Shown here one piece after another: positions 1-7,095 of a stretch of DNA of 13,745 nt. Below the pieces are notes generated by a model that saw nothing but the letters and a program-made list of their open reading frames with translations, searched no databases and was not told the DNA's origin. A program made the position numbers and the translations under genes. Each line of letters starts with the position of its first letter. Position 1 is the stretch's first letter. The stretch is from Bacteroidales bacterium (GTDB lineage Bacteria; Bacteroidota; Bacteroidia; Bacteroidales; UBA1556): assembly GCA_029935325.1 (NCBI GenBank), contig JAOZKO010000043.1:1-13745 (forward strand), given 5' to 3'.

Positions 1-85
1 GGAAGAGGGAACAGCATATAAGAAGAAAGAAGATACTCACAGAATGGCAGAAGCTAATAAAGCTTTTGCTCATTTTAGATTTTAA
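1..85 (+). CDS. rpsG: 30S ribosomal protein S7, C-terminal end only (partial)
   Basis: S7 binds the 3' major domain of 16S rRNA and nucleates assembly of the small-subunit head. Only the last 27 complete codons are present, read from base 2 to a TAA at 83-85; base 1 belongs to the previous codon. The tail contains KKKEDTHRMAEANKAFAHF, which matches the C-terminus of bacterial S7 (the ...HRMAEANKAFAH.. ending). The gene runs off the left edge. It lies 19 bases before fusA in the same direction, the normal rpsL-rpsG-fusA order of the str operon. The identification rests on a short but characteristic tail and on the neighbour. Confidence 0.93.
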   Translation, partial: EEGTAYKKKEDTHRMAEANKAFAHFRF

Positions 86-104
86 TAATAGCTTTTTTTA
101 AGAG

Positions 105-2186
105 ATGTCGAATAATTTACAACATACTAGAAATATCGGTATAATGGCCCACATTGATGCGGGTAAAACTACTACTACAGAAAGAATTCTGTATTATACT
201 GGTAAGAGCTATAAAATCGGAGAAGTACATGATGGTGCTGCTACTATGGACTGGATGATTCAGGAGCAGGAGCGCGGTATAACAATTACATCTGCTGCTA
301 CTACTGTTTTTTGGGAGCACAAAAATATTGAGAATAAAATTAATATCATTGATACACCAGGCCACGTTGATTTTACCGTAGAGGTAGAGCGTTCCCTACG
401 TATTCTTGATGGTGCTGTTGCCTTATTCTGTGCAGTTGGTGGTGTAGAGCCTCAATCTGAAACAGTTTGGCGTCAAGCTACAAAATATAAAGTTCCTCGT
501 TTGAGTTTTGTGAATAAAATGGACCGTTCTGGTGCAGATTTCTTCCAAGTGGTAGCACAAATTCGTGAGAGACTAAAAGCAAATCCAGTTCCTCTTCAAA
601 TTCCAATCGGAGCAGAAGAGCACTTTAGAGGTGTTGTGGATTTGATTACTAATAAAGCTTACGTTTGGGATGATACAGACCATGGCGTGAGTATTAACGA
701 AATTCCAATTCCAGAAGATTTAGTGGAAACTGCTGCTAAGTATCGTATGGAATTAGTGGAAGGAGTTGCAGAAGAAAGTGATGAGCTTTTGGAAAAATAT
801 ATGGAAGATCCTGATTCAATTACTGAAGAAGAGATGTTGCAGCATATTAGAAAAGCAACTATTGCACAAAGAATTACTCCAGTAATGTGTGGTTCAGCAT
901 TTAAAAATAAAGGTGTTCAAATGCTATTGGATGCTATTATCGAATTTTTGCCAAGCCCACTTGATGTTGACGATATTGAAGCTTTGAATCCTGATACTGA
1001 AAAAATGGAAATTCGTTCACCTAAAAGTGATGAACCATTTTCAGCATTAGCATTTAAAATTGCTACTGACCCATTTGTTGGTCGTATTGCATTCTTTAGG
1101 GTCTATTCTGGAACATTAGAAGCAGGTTCATATATTTTGAATACAGGAACTGGTAAAAAAGAACGTATTTCTAGAATCATGCAAATGCATGCCAATAAGC
1201 AAAATCCGCTAGAGCGTATTGAAGCTGGTGATATTGGTGCTGCTGTTGGTTTTAAAACTATTCGTACTGGAGATACACTATGTGATATAAAACACCCTAT
1301 TGTATTAGAATCAATGGACTTTCCTGATCCAGTTATCAGTATTGCAATTGAGCCTAAAACACAAAAGGATATTGACAGATTAGGAGTTTCATTAGCTAAA
1401 CTAGCAGAAGAAGATCCTACATTTAAAGTTCGTACAGATGATGAAACTGGCCAAACCATTATTAGTGGTATGGGCGAGCTTCACCTAGATATTTTAATTG
1501 ACCGTCTTCGTCGCGAATTTAGAGTAGAATGTAACCAAGGCATGCCTCAGGTTGCATACAAAGAAGCTCTATTATCAAGTATTGAGCACCGTGAAGTTTA
1601 TAAGAAACAATCAGGTGGTCGTGGTAAATTTGCTGATATTCTAATCGAAATTGGCCCAGCTGATAAAGGAGTTGAAGGATTGCAGTTTATCGACGAAATT
1701 AAAGGTGGAGTTATTCCTAGAGAGTTTATTCCTTCTGTTGAAAAAGGATTTAAACAAGCTATGCTTAATGGTCCATTAGCAGGTTACGAATTAGATAACT
1801 TGAAAGTTAGACTATACTACGGTTCATTCCACGCAGTGGATTCAGATCAGCTATCTTTCGAATTAGCAGCAAAAGTTGCCTTTAGGTCAGCTTCTGCTAA
1901 AATGAAGAAAGCATTATTAGAACCTATTATGAGCGTTGAGGTTGTTACTCCAGACGATTATATGGGAGATATTATCGGTGATTTGAATAAACGAAGAGGT
2001 ATGGTTGATGGTGTAGTAGCCAAAGACGGTATTCAAATTATTAAAGCAAAGGTGCCATTGTCAAATATGTTCGGTTATGTTACCGCCCTAAGAACTATAT
2101 CTTCAGGTCGAGCAACATCCACTATGACATTCGATCATTACGATCAAGTACCAAGTGCAATTGCAGAAGAAATTATCAACAAATAA
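105..2186 (+). CDS. fusA: Translation elongation factor G
   Basis: EF-G is the cytoplasmic GTPase that drives translocation of tRNA and mRNA, and with RRF it recycles ribosomes. All G-domain motifs are intact: P-loop AHIDAGKT (residues 15-22), switch I RGITIT (57-62), DTPGH (83-87), NKMD (137-140) and GSA (263-265). A G' insert, domain II (about 290-400), domain III and domains IV-V follow. Domain IV keeps the GGRGKF loop (about 504-509) and the tip histidine H576 in GSFHAVDSD. At 693 residues it has normal length. Some Bacteroidetes carry a second EF-G paralogue that has lost GTPase function; the intact motifs and the str-operon position make this the housekeeping copy. ATG at 105 is supported by the N-terminal match. 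The upstream TTAAGAG is not a Shine-Dalgarno sequence. rpsJ follows directly after 15 bases; tuf, which follows fusA in many bacteria, is absent. Confidence 0.98.
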   Translation: MSNNLQHTRNIGIMAHIDAGKTTTTERILYYTGKSYKIGEVHDGAATMDWMIQEQERGITITSAATTVFWEHKNIENKINIIDTPGHVDFTVEVERSLRILDGAVALFCAVGGVEPQSETVWRQATKYKVPRLSFVNKMDRSGADFFQVVAQIRERLKANPVPLQIPIGAEEHFRGVVDLITNKAYVWDDTDHGVSINEIPIPEDLVETAAKYRMELVEGVAEESDELLEKYMEDPDSITEEEMLQHIRKATIAQRITPVMCGSAFKNKGVQMLLDAIIEFLPSPLDVDDIEALNPDTEKMEIRSPKSDEPFSALAFKIATDPFVGRIAFFRVYSGTLEAGSYILNTGTGKKERISRIMQMHANKQNPLERIEAGDIGAAVGFKTIRTGDTLCDIKHPIVLESMDFPDPVISIAIEPKTQKDIDRLGVSLAKLAEEDPTFKVRTDDETGQTIISGMGELHLDILIDRLRREFRVECNQGMPQVAYKEALLSSIEHREVYKKQSGGRGKFADILIEIGPADKGVEGLQFIDEIKGGVIPREFIPSVEKGFKQAMLNGPLAGYELDNLKVRLYYGSFHAVDSDQLSFELAAKVAFRSASAKMKKALLEPIMSVEVVTPDDYMGDIIGDLNKRRGMVDGVVAKDGIQIIKAKVPLSNMFGYVTALRTISSGRATSTMTFDHYDQVPSAIAEEIINK

Positions 2187-2201
2187 ATATCATATTTAGA
2201 T

Positions 2202-2507
2202 ATGAGTCAGAAAATTAGAATAAAATTAAAATCTTACGATTACAACTTGGTTGACAAGTCAGCCGCTAAAATCGTAAAGACTGTAAAATCTACAGGAGCA
2301 GTTGTTAATGGACCAATTCCATTGCCAACCAATAAGAAGATATATACAGTATTGCGCTCTACTTTTGTTAATAAGAAAGCACGTGAGCAATTCGAACACT
2401 CTACTTATAAGCGCTTGCTTGATATTTACAGTACTACTTCAAAAACCATAGATGCTCTAATGAAATTAGAACTACCTAGTGGAGTAGAAGTTGAAATTAA
2501 AGTCTAA
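2202..2507 (+). CDS. rpsJ: 30S ribosomal protein S10
   Basis: S10 sits in the small-subunit head near S3 and S14. In well-studied bacteria it also acts in antitermination as NusE together with NusB. The 101-residue product has the family length. It carries the conserved GPIPLPT (residues 37-43) and the long loop and following strand ending in the TYKRLLDI segment (about 68-75). This gene opens the S10 cluster and lies only 15 bases after fusA, so it is probably co-transcribed with the str genes. I see no S10-operon leader of the E. coli type, which would need far more upstream space. The ATG is preceded by A/T-rich sequence without a Shine-Dalgarno match. Confidence 0.97.
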   Translation: MSQKIRIKLKSYDYNLVDKSAAKIVKTVKSTGAVVNGPIPLPTNKKIYTVLRSTFVNKKAREQFEHSTYKRLLDIYSTTSKTIDALMKLELPSGVEVEIKV

Positions 2508-2530
2508 GTTAACAGAAAACATTTAGAGAA

Positions 2531-3154
2531 ATGTCAGGAATAATAGGAAAGAAAATAGGTATGACTAGCTTATTTGATGCCTCTGGTAAAAACTTACCAT
2601 GCACAGTTATCGAAGCTGGTCCTTGTGTAGTAACACAAGTAAGAACAAAAGACGTCGACGGGTACTCAGCAGTACAGTTGGGCTTTGATGAAGCTAAGGA
2701 GAAAAATACTTCTAAAGCTATGATGGGTCACTTCAAAAAAGCTGGAACTACTCCAAAACGCATAGTTGCTGAGTTTAGCCGATTCGAAGACAAAAGAGAA
2801 CTGGGTGAGGAAATAAAAGTATCTGTATTTAAGGAAGGTGAATTTGTTGATGTAGCCGGAATTAGTAAAGGTAAAGGATTCCAGGGAGTTGTAAAACGTT
2901 ATAACTTTAAAGGAGTTAATGATGCTACTCACGGTCAGCACAACAGACTAAGAGCACCAGGTTCTATTGGAGCAAGTTCATATCCATCACGTGTATTTAA
3001 AGGAATGCGCATGGCAGGACGTATGGGCGGTAATAGAGTTAAGATGATTAACTTAGAAGTGCTTAAGGTTGTTGAAGATAAGAATTTGTTAATTGTTAAA
3101 GGTTCAGTAGCTGGTCCTAATGGTTCATACGTAATTGTAGAGAGATGGAATTAG
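2531..3154 (+). CDS. rplC: 50S ribosomal protein L3
   Basis: L3 is a primary 23S rRNA binder whose central extension reaches towards the peptidyl transferase centre. The 207-residue product shows the N-terminal GKKIGMT (residues 6-12), SKGKGFQGVVKR (112-123), DATHG (131-135) and VFKGMRMAGRMG (155-166). In E. coli, Q150 of this loop is N5-methylated by PrmB. Here the aligned position is S150 within GASSYPS, so that modification cannot occur. The start at 2531 gives MSGIIGKKIGMT. The last ten bases overlap the start of rplD in another frame. The gene ends in TAG after a WN tail. Spacing to rpsJ is 23 bases. Confidence 0.97.
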   Translation: MSGIIGKKIGMTSLFDASGKNLPCTVIEAGPCVVTQVRTKDVDGYSAVQLGFDEAKEKNTSKAMMGHFKKAGTTPKRIVAEFSRFEDKRELGEEIKVSVFKEGEFVDVAGISKGKGFQGVVKRYNFKGVNDATHGQHNRLRAPGSIGASSYPSRVFKGMRMAGRMGGNRVKMINLEVLKVVEDKNLLIVKGSVAGPNGSYVIVERWN

Positions 3155-3771
3155 CAGTATATAAAATATCAGGAGAAGAGGCAGGTCGTAAAATAAGTCT
3201 TAATGACAGTGTTTTTGCCATTGAGCCTAACGATCACGCTATATACTTGGATGTAAAATTAATTCAAGCAAATAAGCGACAAGGAACACATAGTGCAAAG
3301 GAACGTTCACAACTTTCAGGTAGCCGTCGTAAGATTAAGCGTCAAAAGGGAACAGGAACAGCACGTATGGGAGATATTAAAAGTCCAATTTTACGTGGTG
3401 GTGCTCGAGCATTCGGTCCTCGCCCTCGTAACTACTCATTCAAATTGAATAAGAAGACTCGTAAATTGGCACGTTTGTCTGCTTTATCATATAAAGCAAA
3501 GGATAAAGAAATTTTGATAGTTGAGGATTTCAATTTTGAAACACCAAAAACTAAGCAATATATTGAGATGTTGAGTAAACTAGAATTGACAGGTAAAAGA
3601 ACACTATTAGTTCTACCAGATATCAAGGAAAATGTTTATAAGTCATCTCGTAATATTCAAAGGACAAAAGTAACTTTGGCAGCAAATATCAATACGTATG
3701 ATATTTTGAATGCTAATAAGTTAATTATTGCCGAAGGTTCAATTAGTGAAATCGAGAAGTTATTTAGCTAA
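3145..3771 (+). CDS. rplD: 50S ribosomal protein L4
   Basis: L4 has a globular domain on the solvent side of the 50S subunit and a long loop that helps form the constriction of the exit tunnel. The 208-residue product has the loop motif KRQKGTGTARMGD (residues 65-77), then RGGARAFGPRPRNY (84-97) and the helix NKKTRKLAR. K68 corresponds to the tunnel lysine K63 of E. coli; the arginine four residues later in E. coli (QKGTGRAR) is T72 here. The ATG at 3145 lies inside the end of rplC, giving a 10-base overlap (ATGGAATTAG). The typical MEL.VY N-terminus supports this start. In E. coli L4 represses its own operon; no matching leader can be recognised here. A 38-base gap separates it from rplW. 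Confidence 0.97.
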   Translation: MELAVYKISGEEAGRKISLNDSVFAIEPNDHAIYLDVKLIQANKRQGTHSAKERSQLSGSRRKIKRQKGTGTARMGDIKSPILRGGARAFGPRPRNYSFKLNKKTRKLARLSALSYKAKDKEILIVEDFNFETPKTKQYIEMLSKLELTGKRTLLVLPDIKENVYKSSRNIQRTKVTLAANINTYDILNANKLIIAEGSISEIEKLFS

Positions 3772-3809
3772 TTAACTTTTGTTTGTATAATTTGTAAACT
3801 TTATAAGAG

Positions 3810-4100
3810 ATGGAAATCATTCAAAAGCCGATAATTACAGAGAAGATGAACCAAATGGGTGAAAAAATGTTTCGCTATGGTTTTATCGTTAATAGGAAGG
3901 CTAATAAGATTCAAATCAAAAAAGCAGTAGAAGATCTCTACGATGTAGAGGTTGTTGCTGTTAATACAATGAATTATGGAGGAAAGGCCAAAGCAAGATC
4001 TACAAAATCAGGTTATATATCTGGTAGAACAAATGCTTTTAAGAAAGCTATAATAACTGTAGCTGAAGGTCAAATAATCGATTTTTATAGTAATATCTAG
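3810..4100 (+). CDS. rplW: 50S ribosomal protein L23
   Basis: L23 lies at the mouth of the exit tunnel. In bacteria it is the docking site for trigger factor, SRP and the SecYEG translocon, so it functionally links to secY further along this cluster. The 96-residue product starts MEIIQKPIITEK, the family's N-terminal signature (P..TEK, residues 7-12). It then shows the ..F.V...ANK..IK.AVE..Y.V.V..VNT pattern, with the tunnel-side loop at about 55-75 (NTMNYGGKAKARSTKSG). The ATG follows TATAAGAG rather than a Shine-Dalgarno sequence. rplB begins 12 bases after its TAG stop. Confidence 0.96.
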   Translation: MEIIQKPIITEKMNQMGEKMFRYGFIVNRKANKIQIKKAVEDLYDVEVVAVNTMNYGGKAKARSTKSGYISGRTNAFKKAIITVAEGQIIDFYSNI

Positions 4101-4112
4101 TATAATATAGAG

Positions 4113-4937
4113 ATGGCTTTAAAGAAATTCAAACCAACTACGTCAAGTCAGCGCTTCAAGATAATGAGCACTTTCGATGACATTACTACATCAACCCCTG
4201 AAAAGAGTTTGTTGGCTCCGATTAAGAGATCAGGTGGTAGAAATAACCAAGGAAAAATGACCATGCGCTATATTGGTGGTGGTCATAAAAAGAAATATCG
4301 TGTTATCGATTTCAAACGTGATAAAGACGGTGTTCCTGCAACTGTAAAGACTATTGAGTACGATCCAAATCGTACTGCAAGAATCGCTTTATTGGCTTAT
4401 GCTGATGGAGAAAAGCGATATATTATAGCTCCAAACGGTTTGCAAGTAGGAACTACTCTTAAATCAGGTAAAGGAGTTACTCCAGAAGTTGGCAACACAA
4501 TGTTCCTGAGTGAAGTTCCTTTTGGTACTATAATTCATAATATTGAATTACGTCCAGGTCAAGGAGCAAAGATGGCACGAAGTGCTGGTTCTTATGCTCA
4601 GTTAATGACTCGCGAAGGAAAATTTGCTATTATCAAATTGCCATCAGGTGAAACACGCATGATATTGCAGACTTGTAAGGCAACAGTTGGTATGGTAAGT
4701 AATCCAGATCATAGTCTTGAAAGAAGTGGTAAGGCAGGTCGTAGCCGTTGGTTAGGCCGTCGTCCTCGAGTTAATCCTGTTAACATGAACCCTGTTGATC
4801 ACCCAATGGGTGGTGGAGAAGGTAGAGCTACAGGTGGACACCCAAGATCACGCAAAGGATTACCAGCTAAAGGTTTCCGTACCCGAAGCAAGAAGAATCC
4901 TTCGAATAAGTATATTATTGATAGAAAGAAGAAATAA
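4113..4937 (+). CDS. rplB: 50S ribosomal protein L2
   Basis: L2 is needed for subunit association and for a functional peptidyl transferase centre. The 274-residue product has the N-terminal RNA-binding region with GGRNNQG (residues 41-47) and GGGHKKKYR (55-63), an SH3-like middle, and the C-terminal MNPVDHPMGGGEGR (from about 225). H230, counted with the initiator Met, corresponds to the functionally important H229 of E. coli and is present. The second histidine of the E. coli DHPHGGG motif is Met here, a substitution I associate with Bacteroidetes. The C-terminus is rich in Arg and Lys (IIDRKKK). The ATG follows ATATAGAG with no Shine-Dalgarno match. Confidence 0.98.
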   Translation: MALKKFKPTTSSQRFKIMSTFDDITTSTPEKSLLAPIKRSGGRNNQGKMTMRYIGGGHKKKYRVIDFKRDKDGVPATVKTIEYDPNRTARIALLAYADGEKRYIIAPNGLQVGTTLKSGKGVTPEVGNTMFLSEVPFGTIIHNIELRPGQGAKMARSAGSYAQLMTREGKFAIIKLPSGETRMILQTCKATVGMVSNPDHSLERSGKAGRSRWLGRRPRVNPVNMNPVDHPMGGGEGRATGGHPRSRKGLPAKGFRTRSKKNPSNKYIIDRKKK

Positions 4938-4955
4938 TTTAAATAGATTTAGGAT

Positions 4956-5234
4956 ATGAGTCGTTCGTTAAAAAAGGGGCCTTACATACATTATAAGTTA
5001 GAACGTAGAGTATTGGCAGCTCAAGATTCTGGAAAGAAATCTACAATCAAAACATGGTCTAGAGCAAGTTTGATTTCTCCAGACTTTGTAGGATTAACAA
5101 TTGCAGTTCATAATGGAAATAAGTTTATTCCTGTTTATGTAACTGAAAATATGGTAGGTCACAAGTTGGGTGAATTTTCTCCAACACGTATATTCCGTGG
5201 TCATGCAGGTAGTAAAAATAAAGGCAAGAAATAA
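4956..5234 (+). CDS. rpsS: 30S ribosomal protein S19
   Basis: S19 binds 16S rRNA in the small-subunit head next to S13 and takes part in the head contacts near the A site. The 92-residue product has the family length and features: MSRSLKKGPYI at the N-terminus, IKTWSRAS (residues 31-38) and the GHKLGEFSPTR motif (68-78), followed by a basic Gly/Lys-rich tail. It is in the standard position between rplB and rplV, 18 bases after one and 11 before the other. The ATG at 4956 gives the expected N-terminus. Confidence 0.97.
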   Translation: MSRSLKKGPYIHYKLERRVLAAQDSGKKSTIKTWSRASLISPDFVGLTIAVHNGNKFIPVYVTENMVGHKLGEFSPTRIFRGHAGSKNKGKK

Positions 5235-5245
5235 ATTCTAAAGAA

Positions 5246-5668
5246 ATGGGAGTTAGAAAACATAATAGTGCAGAAGCCCGAAAGGAAGCAAAAAAATCAA
5301 CCTACTTTGCAAGGTTAGTTGATGTGCCCACTTCTCCACGTAAGATGAGGATAGTTGCTGATTTGGTACGTAATGTTGATGTAGAACAAGCATTAGCCAT
5401 TCTAAAACATTCACCCAAAGAAGCCTCAGGTCGTTTATACAAACTTTTGCTTAGCGCAATTGCTAATTGGCAAGCTAAAAATGAAGGTGTAAGAATGGAA
5501 GAAGCACAACTGTATATCAGCGAATTATTCGTTGATTCAGCACGCCAATTAAAAAGAATACGTACAGCCCCTCAAGGTCGTGCACATCGTATTCGTAAAC
5601 GTTCAAATCATGTTACAATGCATTTGGATAGTAGAGTAGAAGTTAACTCCGAAGTTACAAACAATTAA
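5246..5668 (+). CDS. rplV: 50S ribosomal protein L22, with extended termini
   Basis: L22 contacts all domains of 23S rRNA. Its beta-hairpin lines the exit tunnel opposite L4, and in other bacteria mutations in it alter macrolide response. The 140-residue product is longer than the 110-residue E. coli protein. An N-terminal extension of about 18 basic residues (HNSAEARKEAKK) precedes the core, which starts near YFARLVDVPTSPRKMR (20-35), and a short acidic/polar tail follows the core. The hairpin is visible at about 100-127, with RQLKRIRTAPQGRAHRIRKR. The ATG at 5246 lies 11 bases after rpsS. The extension is in the same frame with no better internal Met, so I keep it. Confidence 0.96.
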   Translation: MGVRKHNSAEARKEAKKSTYFARLVDVPTSPRKMRIVADLVRNVDVEQALAILKHSPKEASGRLYKLLLSAIANWQAKNEGVRMEEAQLYISELFVDSARQLKRIRTAPQGRAHRIRKRSNHVTMHLDSRVEVNSEVTNN

Positions 5669-5678
5669 ATAATCAATA

Positions 5679-6386
5679 ATGGGTCAAAAAACAAATCCAA
5701 TAGGTTTTAGATTAGGAATCATCAAAGGATGGGATTCTAATTGGTTTGGTGGTAAAAGTTTTGAAGCAAAGCTTATAGAAGATAATAAAATTCGTAAATA
5801 TCTTTATGTACGTCTTTCAAAAGCTAGTGTTTCAAAAATTTATATTGAGCGCACCTTAAAGTTGATTACTGTCACTATCAACACTGCTCGTCCTGGTATT
5901 ATCATAGGTAAGCAAGGATCAGAGGTTGATAAGTTGAAAGAAGAATTAATGAAATTAACGGGTAAAGAAATACAAATCAATATATCAGAAATTAAACGTC
6001 CGGAGCTGGATGCATTTTTGGTAGCGCAATCAGTTGCGCAGCAAATTGAAGGTCGTGTTTCCTATCGCCGAGCAACAAAAATGGCTATTGCATCTACAAT
6101 GAGAGTTGGAGCACAAGGAGTTAAAATCTTAGTGTCTGGTCGAGTTGGAGGAGCAGAAATGGCTCGTAGTGAAATGTATAAAGAGGGTCGTATTCCGTTA
6201 CATACTATCCGTGCCGATATCGACTATGCGTTGGTAGAAGCCCAAACAACCTACGGATTGCTAGGAATTAAAGTGTGGATTTTTAAAGGTGAAGTTTACG
6301 GAAAACGTGATTTGGGCATAGCCGATAACGTAGATACCGGAGCTAAGAAAGCCAGAAGAAGACCAGCACGAAAAAGAAACCGTTAA
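5679..6386 (+). CDS. rpsC: 30S ribosomal protein S3
   Basis: S3 lies at the mRNA entry channel with S4 and S5, where it contributes to mRNA unwinding. The 235-residue product starts MGQKTNPIGFRLG, the family signature. The type-II KH domain spans about 40-110 with the GxxG loop GKQG at 77-80. The C-terminal S3 domain follows, with GRVGGAEMAR (154-163), RIPLHTIRADIDY (171-183) and a GIKVWI strand. A very basic tail (about 222-235) ends it. The gene lies 10 bases after rplV. An internal GGAGG seven bases before an in-frame ATG at 6159 is explained by the conserved Gly-Gly-Ala-Glu-Met coding. Confidence 0.97.
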   Translation: MGQKTNPIGFRLGIIKGWDSNWFGGKSFEAKLIEDNKIRKYLYVRLSKASVSKIYIERTLKLITVTINTARPGIIIGKQGSEVDKLKEELMKLTGKEIQINISEIKRPELDAFLVAQSVAQQIEGRVSYRRATKMAIASTMRVGAQGVKILVSGRVGGAEMARSEMYKEGRIPLHTIRADIDYALVEAQTTYGLLGIKVWIFKGEVYGKRDLGIADNVDTGAKKARRRPARKRNR

Positions 6387-6419
6387 GGAATATAGTAGAA
6401 TCGTAAAAATTTTGTAATA

Positions 6420-6839
6420 ATGTTACAGCCAAAGAAGACTAAGTTCAGGAAAATGCAGAAAGGGAGAATGAAAGGCAATGTGACCCGTGGGGCACAGCTT
6501 GCTTTTGGTTCCTTTGGAATTAAATCCCTTGAAGAAAACTGGTTAACCGGACGTCAAATAGAAGCAGCCCGTCAGGCAGTTACTCGTTATATGAAACGTG
6601 AAGGACAAATTTGGATTCGAGTATTTCCAGATAAGCCTATTACCAAAAAACCTGCAGAGGTTCGTATGGGTAAAGGAAAAGGTGCTCCTGAAATGTTCGT
6701 AGCCCGTTGTAAACCTGGTAAAATTATTTTTGAAGCAGAAGGTGTGCCTTTAGAAGTAGCTAAAGAAGCTATGCGTTTAGCAGCACAAAAACTACCTGTG
6801 AAAACTAAATTTATCGTTCGTAACAACTACTCTGAGTAG
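6420..6839 (+). CDS. rplP: 50S ribosomal protein L16
   Basis: L16 organises the elbow region of A- and P-site tRNAs on the 50S subunit and is added late in assembly. The 139-residue product begins MLQPKKTKFRKMQKGRMKG, has RGAQLAFGSFGIK in the first 35 residues, and the VRMGKGKG motif at 81-88. R82, counted with Met, aligns with E. coli R81, the arginine hydroxylated by YcfD there; whether this organism modifies it cannot be told from the window. The 33-base gap after rpsC is A/T-rich and has no Shine-Dalgarno sequence. The N-terminal match fixes the ATG at 6420. Confidence 0.97.
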   Translation: MLQPKKTKFRKMQKGRMKGNVTRGAQLAFGSFGIKSLEENWLTGRQIEAARQAVTRYMKREGQIWIRVFPDKPITKKPAEVRMGKGKGAPEMFVARCKPGKIIFEAEGVPLEVAKEAMRLAAQKLPVKTKFIVRNNYSE

Positions 6840-6874
6840 TATCAGTTTTTAATTGATGTTTTAAAATTAGAACA

Positions 6875-7078
6875 ATGAAACAAGAAGAAATAATAGAACT
6901 ATCAACAGATGATTTGAAGGATCGTTTGACAGAAGAAGAGATGTTTTTGAGTAAAACCAAACTACATCATGCAGTAAGTCAGATTGAAAACCCACAAGTG
7001 ATTAAGCATAGTCGAAGAACAATAGCTCGTATCATGACTGAGCTTCATAAAAGAGAGCAAAAAACTGCTAATAAATAA
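6875..7078 (+). CDS. rpmC: 50S ribosomal protein L29
   Basis: L29 is a small helical protein beside L23 at the tunnel exit, near the docking site for trigger factor and SecYEG. The 67-residue product fits the family: a first helix (EEIIELSTDDLKDRLTEEE) and a second helix carrying the IENPQVIKHSRRTIARIMTE stretch, equivalent to the family's NP..I...RR.IAR..T pattern. It sits in the standard place between rplP and rpsQ. The 35 bases upstream of the ATG show no Shine-Dalgarno sequence. Confidence 0.95.
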   Translation: MKQEEIIELSTDDLKDRLTEEEMFLSKTKLHHAVSQIENPQVIKHSRRTIARIMTELHKREQKTANK

Positions 7079-7095
7079 TTTTAATTTGTAGAATG

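Noticed and set aside
117..365. Reverse-strand open frame inside fusA
   Set aside because: It lies opposite the conserved G domain of EF-G, has no recognisable domain and no leader; a shadow of the real gene.
1103..1459. Reverse-strand open frame of 118 codons inside fusA
   Set aside because: The forward frame encodes conserved EF-G domains II-III; the reverse product is low-complexity Ser/Ile-rich and matches nothing I know.
6147..6161. GGAGG seven bases before an in-frame ATG inside rpsC, as an internal start of S3
   Set aside because: The bases encode the conserved Gly-Gly-Ala-Glu-Met of the S3 C-terminal domain, so coding alone explains them; a similar case occurs in secY at 12187-12201.
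6840..6874. ATCA...TGAT inverted repeat in the rplP-rpmC gap as a terminator
   Set aside because: Only four base pairs, all but one weak, with no T-tract in the right place.
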